Assembly (NCBI GenBank): GCA_016705575.1
Contig: JADIXX010000006.1
Coordinates: 186,001-250,000, forward strand
Reading direction: 5' to 3'
DNA from: Candidatus Aalborgicola defluviihabitans
GTDB lineage: Bacteria; Pseudomonadota; Gammaproteobacteria; Burkholderiales; Burkholderiaceae_C
Length of the DNA stretch: 64,000 nt
Of the stretch, positions 16,655-24,525 are shown in pieces; the stretch's first letter is position 1; the number at the start of each line of letters is the position of its first letter. The notes under the pieces were generated by a model. The model saw only the letters and a program-made list of their open reading frames with translations, was not told the origin of the DNA and did not search any database. A program made the translations under genes and the position numbers.

Positions 16655-16680
16655 CCGCTTTAGCGGCTGGCAGAGGGTTC
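16655..16680 (+). repeat. Fragment of the terminator repeat (copy D)
   Basis: CGCTTTAGCGGCTGGCAGAG matches the loop and part of the right arm of the unit at 15371-15456. It lies between the immunity-like gene at 16707 and the truncated Rhs gene, at a module border. Confidence 0.4.
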
Positions 16681-16706
16681 CGACGTTGGAGCGACCCTAC
16701 TTGCGT

Positions 16707-17162
16707 CTAACGCAAAAGTTTGTCCAGCTTAGCTTCAACTACACCCGATCCGAATTGCGCGTCCTCTGGAAGGCCCGCGACCTCCCTCGCTGGCAACACT
16801 TGTTCAGAAAGCAGGTCTAACTTTTCATCGTACTCTGACACAAAGCAAAGTTCAGGGTTGCCGTGACGCCGAAAGAATTTAGACACCGGCCAGGGGTTTG
16901 CCCTCCAGTTTGGAATTGAGCCCACGACGGGCCATCGCTGGGTATGCAAACCATAGTCCCCGAAACGACACACAAGCACGGCATTCTCAAGTCGAAGATC
17001 GGAGATTTCAACATCGGAGGAGCCTGAGACTCGTGGGCCAAAAAATGCTCCACAAGCCCGCCCTTTACCGTCGGCGCGCATAAGCACACCGATACCGAAC
17101 CCACCCGTTGCCAGTGGAATGAGGAAGACAGATCCAGTTAAAACTACAAGTTTTTTTTTCAT
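16707..17162 (-). CDS. Putative immunity protein of the Rhs GIY-YIG-like toxin
   Basis: A 151-aa protein with an N-terminal hydrophobic stretch (KKLVVLTGSVFLIPLATGGF) that could be a signal or anchor. The rest is beta-rich with no motif I recognise. Its ATG overlaps the stop of the Rhs gene (ATGA), the coupling expected of an immunity gene. A membrane or exported immunity protein would be unusual against a nuclease, so an accessory role is also possible. Confidence 0.55.
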   Translation of the reverse strand: MKKKLVVLTGSVFLIPLATGGFGIGVLMRADGKGRACGAFFGPRVSGSSDVEISDLRLENAVLVCRFGDYGLHTQRWPVVGSIPNWRANPWPVSKFFRRHGNPELCFVSEYDEKLDLLSEQVLPAREVAGLPEDAQFGSGVVEAKLDKLLR

Positions 17163-18235
17163 GGCAATTCTCGCCCCGCTCCCAAATATTCATTTCGTCT
17201 GGGGTTACTTTTACTTATGCCGTTCATCTTATCGAGCCCCCCATTTTCGGCATGAGCACTAGGGTGTGCGTCATGCAGGTCTTGCTCACGCCCCCTCTGG
17301 GCTTCGTAGCGGTCAGTACGTTTGTCGACTTCAAACGTTTTGTCAGGGTGATTGCGACCATGCTCGGCTTCCCGACGAGCTAGGTCTTTTGATCGCCCTG
17401 TTTTCACAACAGTACCTTCCACATCTTTTAGAACATACGTTCCGCCCTTTGCAACCGCACCACCCTCAGCCACAGCCACAGCCTTGATACCAAGCTCCGC
17501 ACCCCGCGCCGCCTCCACGCCATGCTCTACCGCACGTGCTGCCTTGAGCGCCTGACCGGCCCCAGGAATCGGACTAGCAACGCCCACCGTGCTTAGTGCT
17601 ACGTCTACCAGTGCGTGCCCGACACCAACGCCGGTGTATACAGCCACGCCGAGCTTACCCAAGTCGTAAATCAGGAACGCTACATCAATCGGACTATGCC
17701 CGTCCGGATCAACATACTTGTACGGGTTGTTATTGGCGTAAGCGTACCGATTGAAGCTGTGAACATTGCCTGGATCGACAGTAGCGGGATCAACGCCCAT
17801 AAACCGCCCCAGCACCGGGTCGTAGTACCGCGCTCCCATGTAAGACAGCCCCGTGGCCGCATCAAAGGGCTTGCCCGCAAACCACAGCTTGTTGTTGGCG
17901 TTGCTGCCGGCCGGGTTGTTGATGCGCTCGCCGTAGGGGCGGTAGTTTTCTTTCCAGACCACGGCACCACTGGCGTCGGTGGCCAGCATGGGGCTGCCGG
18001 AGATGTCGTTGTGGAAGTAGGTCACTTCCGAGGTGCTGATCACTACGGCGCCAGATGCGTTGGACCAGGCGCTGACGCCTGCGGTGGTGAAGGTCCTGAC
18101 CTTGCAGGTGGTGCTGGCGCCGGGCGTCAGGCCCGTTACGGTGATGGGTGATGCGTTGCCATTGGCGCTGATGCCGCTGCAGTCTGCGGTGTAGTTGATC
18201 AGGGTGCCGCTGCCCTGTGCGCCCCGGTGACACAA
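17159..18235 (-). CDS. Truncated Rhs-family protein with GIY-YIG/URI-like nuclease tip
   Basis: A 358-aa C-terminal piece of a polymorphic toxin. Residues ~10-65 look like the end of a fibronectin-III-like repeat. The Rhs core follows (DISGSPMLATDASGAVVWKE; YMGARYYDPVLGRFMGVDP; YANNNPYKYVDPDGH), then a hydrophobic linker and a tip: YVLKDVEGTVVKTGRSKDLA, RREAEH, RYEAQRGREQ and NPRRNEYLGAGREL, as in GIY-YIG/URI-type toxin domains. The start shown is TTG 18233-18235, but just upstream another frame continues plausibly (SELACVTG), suggesting a frameshift. Most of the N-terminal Rhs shell is missing, so delivery is doubtful. Confidence 0.65.
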   Translation of the reverse strand: MCHRGAQGSGTLINYTADCSGISANGNASPITVTGLTPGASTTCKVRTFTTAGVSAWSNASGAVVISTSEVTYFHNDISGSPMLATDASGAVVWKENYRPYGERINNPAGSNANNKLWFAGKPFDAATGLSYMGARYYDPVLGRFMGVDPATVDPGNVHSFNRYAYANNNPYKYVDPDGHSPIDVAFLIYDLGKLGVAVYTGVGVGHALVDVALSTVGVASPIPGAGQALKAARAVEHGVEAARGAELGIKAVAVAEGGAVAKGGTYVLKDVEGTVVKTGRSKDLARREAEHGRNHPDKTFEVDKRTDRYEAQRGREQDLHDAHPSAHAENGGLDKMNGISKSNPRRNEYLGAGRELP

Positions 18236-18422
18236 GCCAGCTCTGAACGCACGCCCGATTGCGCCGAGCCGGTAGTGCCCATTTTTCTATGACTCTTCAA
18301 GCGATAGTCGGGGCGGCCAGAAACGATGGCACACACCACACCCTTACAGTGGGTGTGACCGTGCTAGATCAGTCACAATCCCCATTTCTGCTACCCGGCC
18401 CATTACCGTTTCCAACGCAACT

Positions 18423-18472
18423 TGCTATTATTAGTATAGCTATTTACGCATATTTGACGAGGGCTAGAGGCC
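18423..18472 (+). repeat. Dispersed palindromic repeat, intergenic copy
   Basis: TGCTATTATTAGTATAGC, then TATTTACGCATATTTGACG and AGGGCTAGAGGCC. It lies between the divergent truncated Rhs and RidA genes; the remaining ~220 bases of that gap show nothing recognisable. Confidence 0.7.
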
Positions 18473-18505
18473 ATTTTTACACCTAATTATTCCACCGGAG
18501 CGACC

Positions 18506-18961
18506 ATGAGCATTTACGACACCCTGACCAGCCTGAACATCACCCTGCCACCCGTTTCCATTCCCGCTGCCGCCTATGTACCGTTTGTGCAAACCGGCAA
18601 CCTTGTGTTTTTGAGTGGCCACATCGCCAAGAAGGACGGCAAGCCCTGGGTCGGCCAACTCGGCAAGAACATGACCACCGAAGAAGGCAAGGCTGCCGCG
18701 CGCGCCATCGCCATCGACCTGATGGGCACCTTGCACGCTGCGGTGGGCGACCTGGGTCGCATCAAACGCATCGTCAAGCTGATGTCGCTGGTTAACTCCA
18801 CCGGCGACTACACCGAGCAGCACCTGGTGACCAATGGCGCCAGTGAACTGTTTGGCCAGGTCTTTGGCGACAAGGGCGCACACGCCCGCAGCGCCTTTGG
18901 CGTGGCCCAGATTCCCATGGGGGCGTGCGTGGAAATCGAGCTGATCGCCGAACTGGTCTAG
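18506..18961 (+). CDS. RidA/YjgF-family protein
   Basis: A 151-aa member of the Rid family, related to the reactive enamine/imine deaminase. Shows the fold landmarks GNLVFLSGHIAKKDGKPWVG, AIDLMGTLHAAVGDL and a C-terminal GACVEIELIAEL. The canonical RidA arginine in the IPGR-like loop near the end is not visible (it reads QIPMGACVEIE), placing it in a divergent subgroup of uncharacterised specificity. CCGGAG precedes the ATG. The next gene starts 11 bases on and may share the transcript. Confidence 0.85.
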   Translation: MSIYDTLTSLNITLPPVSIPAAAYVPFVQTGNLVFLSGHIAKKDGKPWVGQLGKNMTTEEGKAAARAIAIDLMGTLHAAVGDLGRIKRIVKLMSLVNSTGDYTEQHLVTNGASELFGQVFGDKGAHARSAFGVAQIPMGACVEIELIAELV

Positions 18962-18972
18962 ACGAGCCCACC

Positions 18973-20823
18973 ATGCGCCTGCTGCGGTTCGGCTTGTGGT
19001 TCTGGCTGCTGGCCGTTGCGGTGGGCTGGCCCTTGCAAGCGGCTGCACAAGTTGCACAAGAGGCCAACTTCCCAGTGCAGGCACTGACATCGAGCGCGCC
19101 CTCGCGTATAGAGGTGGGAGCACGCATGGGTGTGCTGGTGGACCCGACCGGCACGTTGTCCATCGAGCAGGTGCAGTCGCCTGCGCAAGCCTGGCAGCGC
19201 ATTGACCGGCAGTCACCAAACTTTGGTTTCACCCACGACAGCTACTGGTTTCGCTTCCAGATCGACAATCGGGACGCACAAACGCTGGCCCGTTTCATCG
19301 AGCTGCCCATCCCCTACCTGGAAGACGTGCAGCTCTACCACTACGTGGGTGGCGTGCTCCAGATTCACTACACACTGGGCGCCCAATCGCCGTTTGCGCA
19401 GCGCGTGGTGCGGTACCCCAACTTCATCATGCCGGTGCAACTGGTGCCCGGCATCAACCAGATCTACCTGCGCCTGGCATCGGCTGGCACCATAGAAGCA
19501 CCGCTGCGCATCTGGGACCCGGTGCGTTTTTACGCAGCCAGCAACGATGAGAACCTGGCCCAGGGCTCGGTCATCGGCGTGCTGCTGGTCATGGTCATCT
19601 ACAACCTGTTCGTGTTCTTTTCCACCCGGGACATCAACTACATCTACTACATCGGTTTTGTTGCAAGCTACCTGATGTTCCATTTGTCGCTGACCGGCTA
19701 CGCCTTTGCCTACGTGTGGCCGCAGGCCGTGCGCTGGAACAGCTTTGCAATTTCTACTTTTGTTGCCAGTTCCGCCTTTTTTACCTGCCTTTTCACCGAG
19801 AATTTCTTGCAGCTGCGTTCGTTTTCCAAACCCGCGTTCTACCTGGTGCGCAGCCTGAGCTGGTTCTATGCATTGTTGCTGTTGGTGACCTTTGTGCTGC
19901 CGTATAGCTGGACCATCCGCGTGGGCGCGTCCGTGGTCATTCCCACCGCGGCCATAGCCTTGTTTTTGGGCTACTGGCGCTGGTTGCGCGGCGCCAAATT
20001 TGCGCGGTTCTATTGCCTGGCCTGGACCGCCATCCTGATCGGGCTGGCGGTGCTCAGCGCCAGCAAGCAGGGCTGGATTGCATTCAACGGCTGGACCGAG
20101 AACGCCTCGCAAATTGGCATCATTTTGCTGGTGGTGCTGCTGTCGTTCACCCTGGCCGACCGGATCAACAACGATCGCACCCTGCGCCTCAACGCGCAGG
20201 CCGTGGCCCTGGGCCACGAGCGCAGTGCCCGCGCCAGCCAGCAAGCGCTGATCCAGGCCACCGAACACGCGAACCGGGAGCTCGAGCAACGCGTGGCCTC
20301 ACGCACCAACGACCTCAACGCCACGCTGGAGCAACTGAAGTCCGCCAATGACCGCCTGCAACTGCTCTCCACCACCGACAGGCTTACGCAAATTGGCAAC
20401 CGAGCGTTTTTTGACACCAGCATCGCCAGCGAGCTGCGCCGGGCTACCCGCCAAGGCACGCCGTTGACGGTCATGATGCTTGACATTGACCATTTCAAGC
20501 GTGTGAACGACACCCATGGCCACTTGGCCGGGGATGCCTGCCTGCGCGCCCTGGCCGACCTGCTGCGCACGCGCATCCACCGCGCAGGCGACATCCTGGC
20601 CCGCTATGGTGGTGAAGAATTCGTGATTGTCTTGAGCGCGACCAGCATGGCGCAATCGCTGCACATGGCCGAGGAACTGCGGGCCGCCATCGAGTCGATG
20701 GAAATACGGTTTGAGGAAAAGCTGCTACGCATCACCGCCAGCTTTGGCGTGGTTTGCGCTGTGCCACATCCGACACAAACCGTGCAAAATTTTCCTGGCA
20801 GCGGCCGACCATGCCTTGTATGA
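18973..20823 (+). CDS. 7TM-DISM diguanylate cyclase, C-terminus frameshifted
   Basis: Membrane sensor that makes cyclic di-GMP. From ATG 18973: a signal peptide (LWFWLLAVAVGWPLQAAAQ), a periplasmic 7TMR-DISM extracellular domain (~30-175), seven TM helices (~185-390), a coiled coil, and a GGDEF domain from ~445 with active site RYGGEEF and I-site RAGD five residues before it. The frame ends at 20823, but the expected ending (LAAADHALYEAKGAGRN) is present in the next frame up to a TGA at 20870-20872. One extra T in the TTTT run at 20791-20794 explains it. The missing ~20 residues close the GGDEF fold. Confidence 0.85.
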   Translation: MRLLRFGLWFWLLAVAVGWPLQAAAQVAQEANFPVQALTSSAPSRIEVGARMGVLVDPTGTLSIEQVQSPAQAWQRIDRQSPNFGFTHDSYWFRFQIDNRDAQTLARFIELPIPYLEDVQLYHYVGGVLQIHYTLGAQSPFAQRVVRYPNFIMPVQLVPGINQIYLRLASAGTIEAPLRIWDPVRFYAASNDENLAQGSVIGVLLVMVIYNLFVFFSTRDINYIYYIGFVASYLMFHLSLTGYAFAYVWPQAVRWNSFAISTFVASSAFFTCLFTENFLQLRSFSKPAFYLVRSLSWFYALLLLVTFVLPYSWTIRVGASVVIPTAAIALFLGYWRWLRGAKFARFYCLAWTAILIGLAVLSASKQGWIAFNGWTENASQIGIILLVVLLSFTLADRINNDRTLRLNAQAVALGHERSARASQQALIQATEHANRELEQRVASRTNDLNATLEQLKSANDRLQLLSTTDRLTQIGNRAFFDTSIASELRRATRQGTPLTVMMLDIDHFKRVNDTHGHLAGDACLRALADLLRTRIHRAGDILARYGGEEFVIVLSATSMAQSLHMAEELRAAIESMEIRFEEKLLRITASFGVVCAVPHPTQTVQNFPGSGRPCLV

Positions 20824-20926
20824 AGCCAAGGGTGCGGGACGCAACTGTGTGCGCACCGCGACGCTTGGTTGAAAGTTCAGACGTGATTGCGGTTGGCCTT
20901 GGTCTCGGTCATACCACTCATACGCG

Positions 20927-21397
20927 CTACCAACCGATTCGTTCGATAGCCTGATCCAGCGCGGCGCGCAAAATCTCTGTCGGAACACGTTGGGGCGCGA
21001 TTTCGGCCAGTGGAGCCAGTACAAAGGCGCGCTGCCACATGCGCGGATGCGGTACCGTCAGCGACGCACTGTGAACAATCCCATCGCCATACAGCAAGAT
21101 GTCCAGATCGAGAGTACGCGGCGCGTTGCGGTAGGGCCGCTCCCGCCCAGCGGCGGCTTCAATACCTTGCAGGCACTGCAACAGGGCCGGTGCGGTGTGG
21201 GTGGTGCTGATTTCCAGCACAGCATTCACATAGTCAGGCCCACTGGAATCGATCGGGGCCGTGCGGTACAGCGCAGATTGGGCCGTCACGGTAACGCCGG
21301 GACAGTGGCTCAAAGCCTGAATGGCGGTGCGCAGCGTGGCCTGCGCATCACCCAGATTGGCACCCAGGCCAAGGTAGGCAGTTACCGGTGTGCGCAT
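20927..21397 (-). CDS. folK: 2-amino-4-hydroxy-6-hydroxymethyldihydropteridine pyrophosphokinase
   Basis: Folate-pathway enzyme that transfers pyrophosphate from ATP to 6-hydroxymethyl-7,8-dihydropterin. The 156 aa match the family: AYLGLGANLGD at the start, LYRTAPID, YVNAVLEI, RTLDLDILLYGD (metal-binding aspartates) and VPHPRMWQRAFVLAPL. It lies 11 bases after pcnB on the same strand, the usual pcnB-folK order in proteobacteria. Confidence 0.96.
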   Translation of the reverse strand: MRTPVTAYLGLGANLGDAQATLRTAIQALSHCPGVTVTAQSALYRTAPIDSSGPDYVNAVLEISTTHTAPALLQCLQGIEAAAGRERPYRNAPRTLDLDILLYGDGIVHSASLTVPHPRMWQRAFVLAPLAEIAPQRVPTEILRAALDQAIERIGW

Positions 21398-21408
21398 GGC
21401 CAGCAGTA

Positions 21409-23028
21409 TTAGCTGTTGCTGCTACCCGCTCCGGATTCGGGATTGCCCCCACCCTGATTTCCACTCTGACCACCACTGGGGCGACGGCGCCGGCGGCGTT
21501 TGCGCGCAGGGGCTTCACCACCGGCTTCGCCATCCAGCAACGGCGCGTCAAGGCGCGGCGATGGAGCGGTACCCGGTGTTGCCGCGCTGGCAGAGGAATC
21601 GACCGGTGTTTCACCACGCGGCACGCGGTGCACGCGCGGGGCACGGCGCTGCTTTTGTTGTTCTTCGCGGACCTGGTCCACCAGGTCCTGGCGCAGGTTG
21701 TCGTCGGCCATGCTGAACTCCTGCCACCAGTCGGCCAGCACTTCATCGACCTCGCCAATGTCGGCGCGCAGGCGCATGAAATCGAACGCGGCCCGAAAAC
21801 GCGCCTGGTCCACCATGCCAAAGGGGCTGCTGCCCACGCGCTTCTCGAAGCGCGGTTGCATAACCCAGATTTCGCGCATGTCACCGGCCAGCTTGCCGCC
21901 ACCGGACACATCGCCAATGCGGGCGTGGAATACATCGTCAATGGCGTCCATCAGTGCCGGGTGGGAGGCTTGCTGCTGTTCCATACGGCGAGCCCAGCCA
22001 TCGCGCACGTCGGCCCACAGCACGCAAGCCAGCAAGAAGCTGGGCGCCACCGGCTTGCCTTCGCCCACGCGGCGGTCGGTATCTTTGAGAGCGGCGTTGA
22101 CAAAGGGCTGCCCGGCACGTTCCACCACCACATCCAGCAGCGGATAGATACCTTTGGCCATGCCCAACTTCTTGAGGGTCTCGATGGACGCCATCGAGTG
22201 ACCAGTCTGCAGCAACTTAAGCATTTCATCAAACAAGCGGCTCTGCGGCACATCGGCCAACAGGGTCTGCGACTTGATTAAAGGCCCCGCGGTTTTAGTC
22301 TCCAATGTGAAACCCAGGGCGCTTAACTTGGCGGCAAAGCGCACGGCGCGGATGATGCGCACCGGGTCTTCGCGGTAGCGCGTGGCCGGGTCGCCGATCA
22401 TGCGGATGACGCGGTTCTTCACGTCCTTGAAACCATTGTGGTAGTCGACCACGATCTGGGTTTGCGGGTCGTAGTACATGGCGTTGATGGTGAAGTCGCG
22501 GCGCACAGCGTCTTCTTCCTGCGGACCCCAGACGTTGTCGCGCAGCACGCGGCCCGTGCTGTCGACGGCGTGCTTCATGCCGGCAAGCTCACTCTTGCTG
22601 GTGCGCTCATTGCCAGCCACCTGCTCGGCGGCAGCGTTGTCCAGGTAGGCGCGAAAGGTGGAGACTTCAATCACCTCATGCTCGCGGCCCCGGCCATAGA
22701 CCACGTGAACGATGCGAAAACGTCTTCCAATAATGAAAGCCCGGCGAAACAAGCCCTTGACCTGTTCGGGCGTGGCGTTGGTGGCCACATCGAAGTCTTT
22801 GGGGCGCAAACCCACCAGCAGGTCGCGCACGGCGCCACCCACCACGTAAGCCTCGAAACCGGCTTGGTGCAGGGTGCGCACCACGTTGATAGCGCGTTCA
22901 TCTACCAGGTTCGGGTCAATGCCGTGGGTGGCAACGGGCACGTCCACCCGTTTGCCAAATTTGGGCTTTTTGCCAGAGGCGGTTGCGGGTGTTTTACCCA
23001 GGAGGCGGTCGATAAATTTTTTGATCAT
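21409..23028 (-). CDS. pcnB: Poly(A) polymerase I
   Basis: Adds 3' poly(A) tails to RNA and so promotes its decay. 539 aa: nucleotidyltransferase core with GGAVRDLLVGLRPKDFDVAT (catalytic DFD), RRDFTINAMYYDP, the RNA-binding region RYREDPVRIIRAVRFAAKL, and a basic C-terminal tail (RKRRRRRRPSGGQ) typical of PcnB rather than of CCA-adding enzymes. Followed by folK. Confidence 0.95.
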   Translation of the reverse strand: MIKKFIDRLLGKTPATASGKKPKFGKRVDVPVATHGIDPNLVDERAINVVRTLHQAGFEAYVVGGAVRDLLVGLRPKDFDVATNATPEQVKGLFRRAFIIGRRFRIVHVVYGRGREHEVIEVSTFRAYLDNAAAEQVAGNERTSKSELAGMKHAVDSTGRVLRDNVWGPQEEDAVRRDFTINAMYYDPQTQIVVDYHNGFKDVKNRVIRMIGDPATRYREDPVRIIRAVRFAAKLSALGFTLETKTAGPLIKSQTLLADVPQSRLFDEMLKLLQTGHSMASIETLKKLGMAKGIYPLLDVVVERAGQPFVNAALKDTDRRVGEGKPVAPSFLLACVLWADVRDGWARRMEQQQASHPALMDAIDDVFHARIGDVSGGGKLAGDMREIWVMQPRFEKRVGSSPFGMVDQARFRAAFDFMRLRADIGEVDEVLADWWQEFSMADDNLRQDLVDQVREEQQKQRRAPRVHRVPRGETPVDSSASAATPGTAPSPRLDAPLLDGEAGGEAPARKRRRRRRPSGGQSGNQGGGNPESGAGSSNS

Positions 23029-23106
23029 GGATTCTCAGATCGGCACCCCATTGGCTGCTTGGTGCAGCACAGTGTGGCCGTTATTCTTTCAAAGGCAGGC
23101 GCTTTT

Positions 23107-23817
23107 TTAGGCGCCAAACAGCTCAAGTATGCGCCATCCGCGCTCCTGCGCCACGGCACGAAGACGCGCGTCGGGGTTGGTGGCCACGGGCACATCCACT
23201 TTCTCCAGAAGCGGCAAATCGTTGGGTGAGTCGGAGTAGAAGGTGGTGTGCACCGTATCCCAATCCCAGCCCCGCGCATGCAGCCACTGCTCCACCCGGG
23301 TGACTTTGCCACCCTGGTAAGACGCAACCCCTTTAATGGCCCCGGTGTACCAACCGGTGCCATCCAATGCCCCGTCACGCTCCAATTCCACGGCAATCAG
23401 CTCGTCAACGCCAAACGCCTTGGCAATCGGACGGGTAACAAATTCGTTCGTAGCGGTGACGATCAACACCGCGTCACCCGCCGCCTGGTGCTGGCGAACC
23501 AGCTCCCGCGCCTGGGGTTCTATGGCATTTTCAATCACAGCCCTCATGAAACCATCGTGTGCAGCTATCGAATTGCTAGCGCCTTGAAGAACAATGGGGG
23601 CCGTGGAGAAGCGAATGTATTCGTTCAGGTCGAGCCGGCTGGCTTGGTAGTCGGCATAGAACGCGTCATTGCGACGCTTGTGCTCCAGCGCATCAACCCA
23701 GCCCAGGCTAATCAGGTAGTCGCCCCAGGCATGGTCCGAGTCCATGGGCAGCAGGGTATGGTCCAGGTCAAACAGGGTTACGCGGGGCTTCGCGTTGCTT
23801 ACAGGGATTGGCAGCAT
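23107..23817 (-). CDS. HAD-superfamily IB phosphatase (SerB-like)
   Basis: A 236-aa HAD hydrolase of subfamily IB. Motif I is LFDLDHTLLPMDSDHAWG, motif II LIVTATNEF, motif IV FYSDSPNDLPLLE. Substrate is unsure: this group includes phosphoserine phosphatase and a histidinol-phosphatase type. ATG 23815-23817 overlaps the hda TGA by one base (TGATG), so translation is coupled; a TTG one codon earlier is less likely. Confidence 0.85.
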   Translation of the reverse strand: MLPIPVSNAKPRVTLFDLDHTLLPMDSDHAWGDYLISLGWVDALEHKRRNDAFYADYQASRLDLNEYIRFSTAPIVLQGASNSIAAHDGFMRAVIENAIEPQARELVRQHQAAGDAVLIVTATNEFVTRPIAKAFGVDELIAVELERDGALDGTGWYTGAIKGVASYQGGKVTRVEQWLHARGWDWDTVHTTFYSDSPNDLPLLEKVDVPVATNPDARLRAVAQERGWRILELFGA

Positions 23818-24515
23818 CAATGGTTGTCCATCATGGATTTGATCAATGGGACGGTGATGGCGCGCTGGGTCTGCAGGGCGTAGCCGTCCATCAGTTCCAG
23901 CAGTTCCATCAGGCTACCGAGGTCGCGGCTGAAGCGGGTGAGCATAAAGTCCATCACCTCGTCGCTCAAAAACACGCCACGGGCATCCGCCGCCTTGCGC
24001 AGAACGGCGCGCCGTTCGGGTTCGCTCAAAGGCTGCAGATTGAATACATGGCCCCAACCCAGCCGGGTACGCAAATCATCACGCAGCTTGAGGTCAATTG
24101 GGGCGTATTCGCCGGCAGCCAGCACCGGACGCTGGTGGGTCTGGGCATTCACAAACCAATTGAAAGCCATGTGTTGCTGTTGCGCGGTATACAGGTGCAC
24201 ATCGTCAAGCACCACAGCGGCCCAGGATTCGCTGAACTCTGCTGGCTCCAGCACGCCAGCGTCCAGCCAGCCCACACGCGCACCTTGCTCACGCAGGGCC
24301 TCGCGGGCGGCCTTGAGCAGATGGCTTTTGCCGCTGCCGGACGCTCCCCAAAAATAGGTTGGCACGGGGGATCGGGTTGGCAATTCTGCACCAGCACCCG
24401 ATTTGGCCCCCACCCACAGCTCCATGTGGCGCAAAGCAGCCTCATTGGGCCCGGCGCAAAAATTGGCCAACGTAGGGCCGGTAGGCAGTCCGATGTCCAG
24501 TGCAATTTGCTTCAT
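23817..24515 (-). CDS. hda: DnaA regulatory inactivator Hda
   Basis: DnaA-related AAA+ protein that, with the sliding clamp, stimulates ATP hydrolysis by DnaA and so prevents re-initiation. From ATG 24513-24515 it is 232 aa, normal length. The start MKQIALDIGL holds the clamp-binding-like QxxLD; Walker A-like FWGASGSGKSHLLKAA and AVVLDDVHLYTAQQQ follow, then the lid region. It starts 10 bases after the permease gene and ends coupled to the HAD gene, a common betaproteobacterial order. Confidence 0.93.
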   Translation of the reverse strand: MKQIALDIGLPTGPTLANFCAGPNEAALRHMELWVGAKSGAGAELPTRSPVPTYFWGASGSGKSHLLKAAREALREQGARVGWLDAGVLEPAEFSESWAAVVLDDVHLYTAQQQHMAFNWFVNAQTHQRPVLAAGEYAPIDLKLRDDLRTRLGWGHVFNLQPLSEPERRAVLRKAADARGVFLSDEVMDFMLTRFSRDLGSLMELLELMDGYALQTQRAITVPLIKSMMDNH

Positions 24516-24525
24516 GGTCAAACCA

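Noticed and set aside
13350..16680. Integron gene-cassette array with attC sites, suggested by repeats at gene ends
   Set aside because: The repeats lack the paired RYYYAAC/GTTRRRY core sites and look like terminators; there is no integrase.
23560..23600. Copy of the dispersed repeat inside the HAD phosphatase gene (GCTATCGAATTGCTAGC)
   Set aside because: Only a short palindrome matches; the middle block and GAGGGCTAG end are absent.
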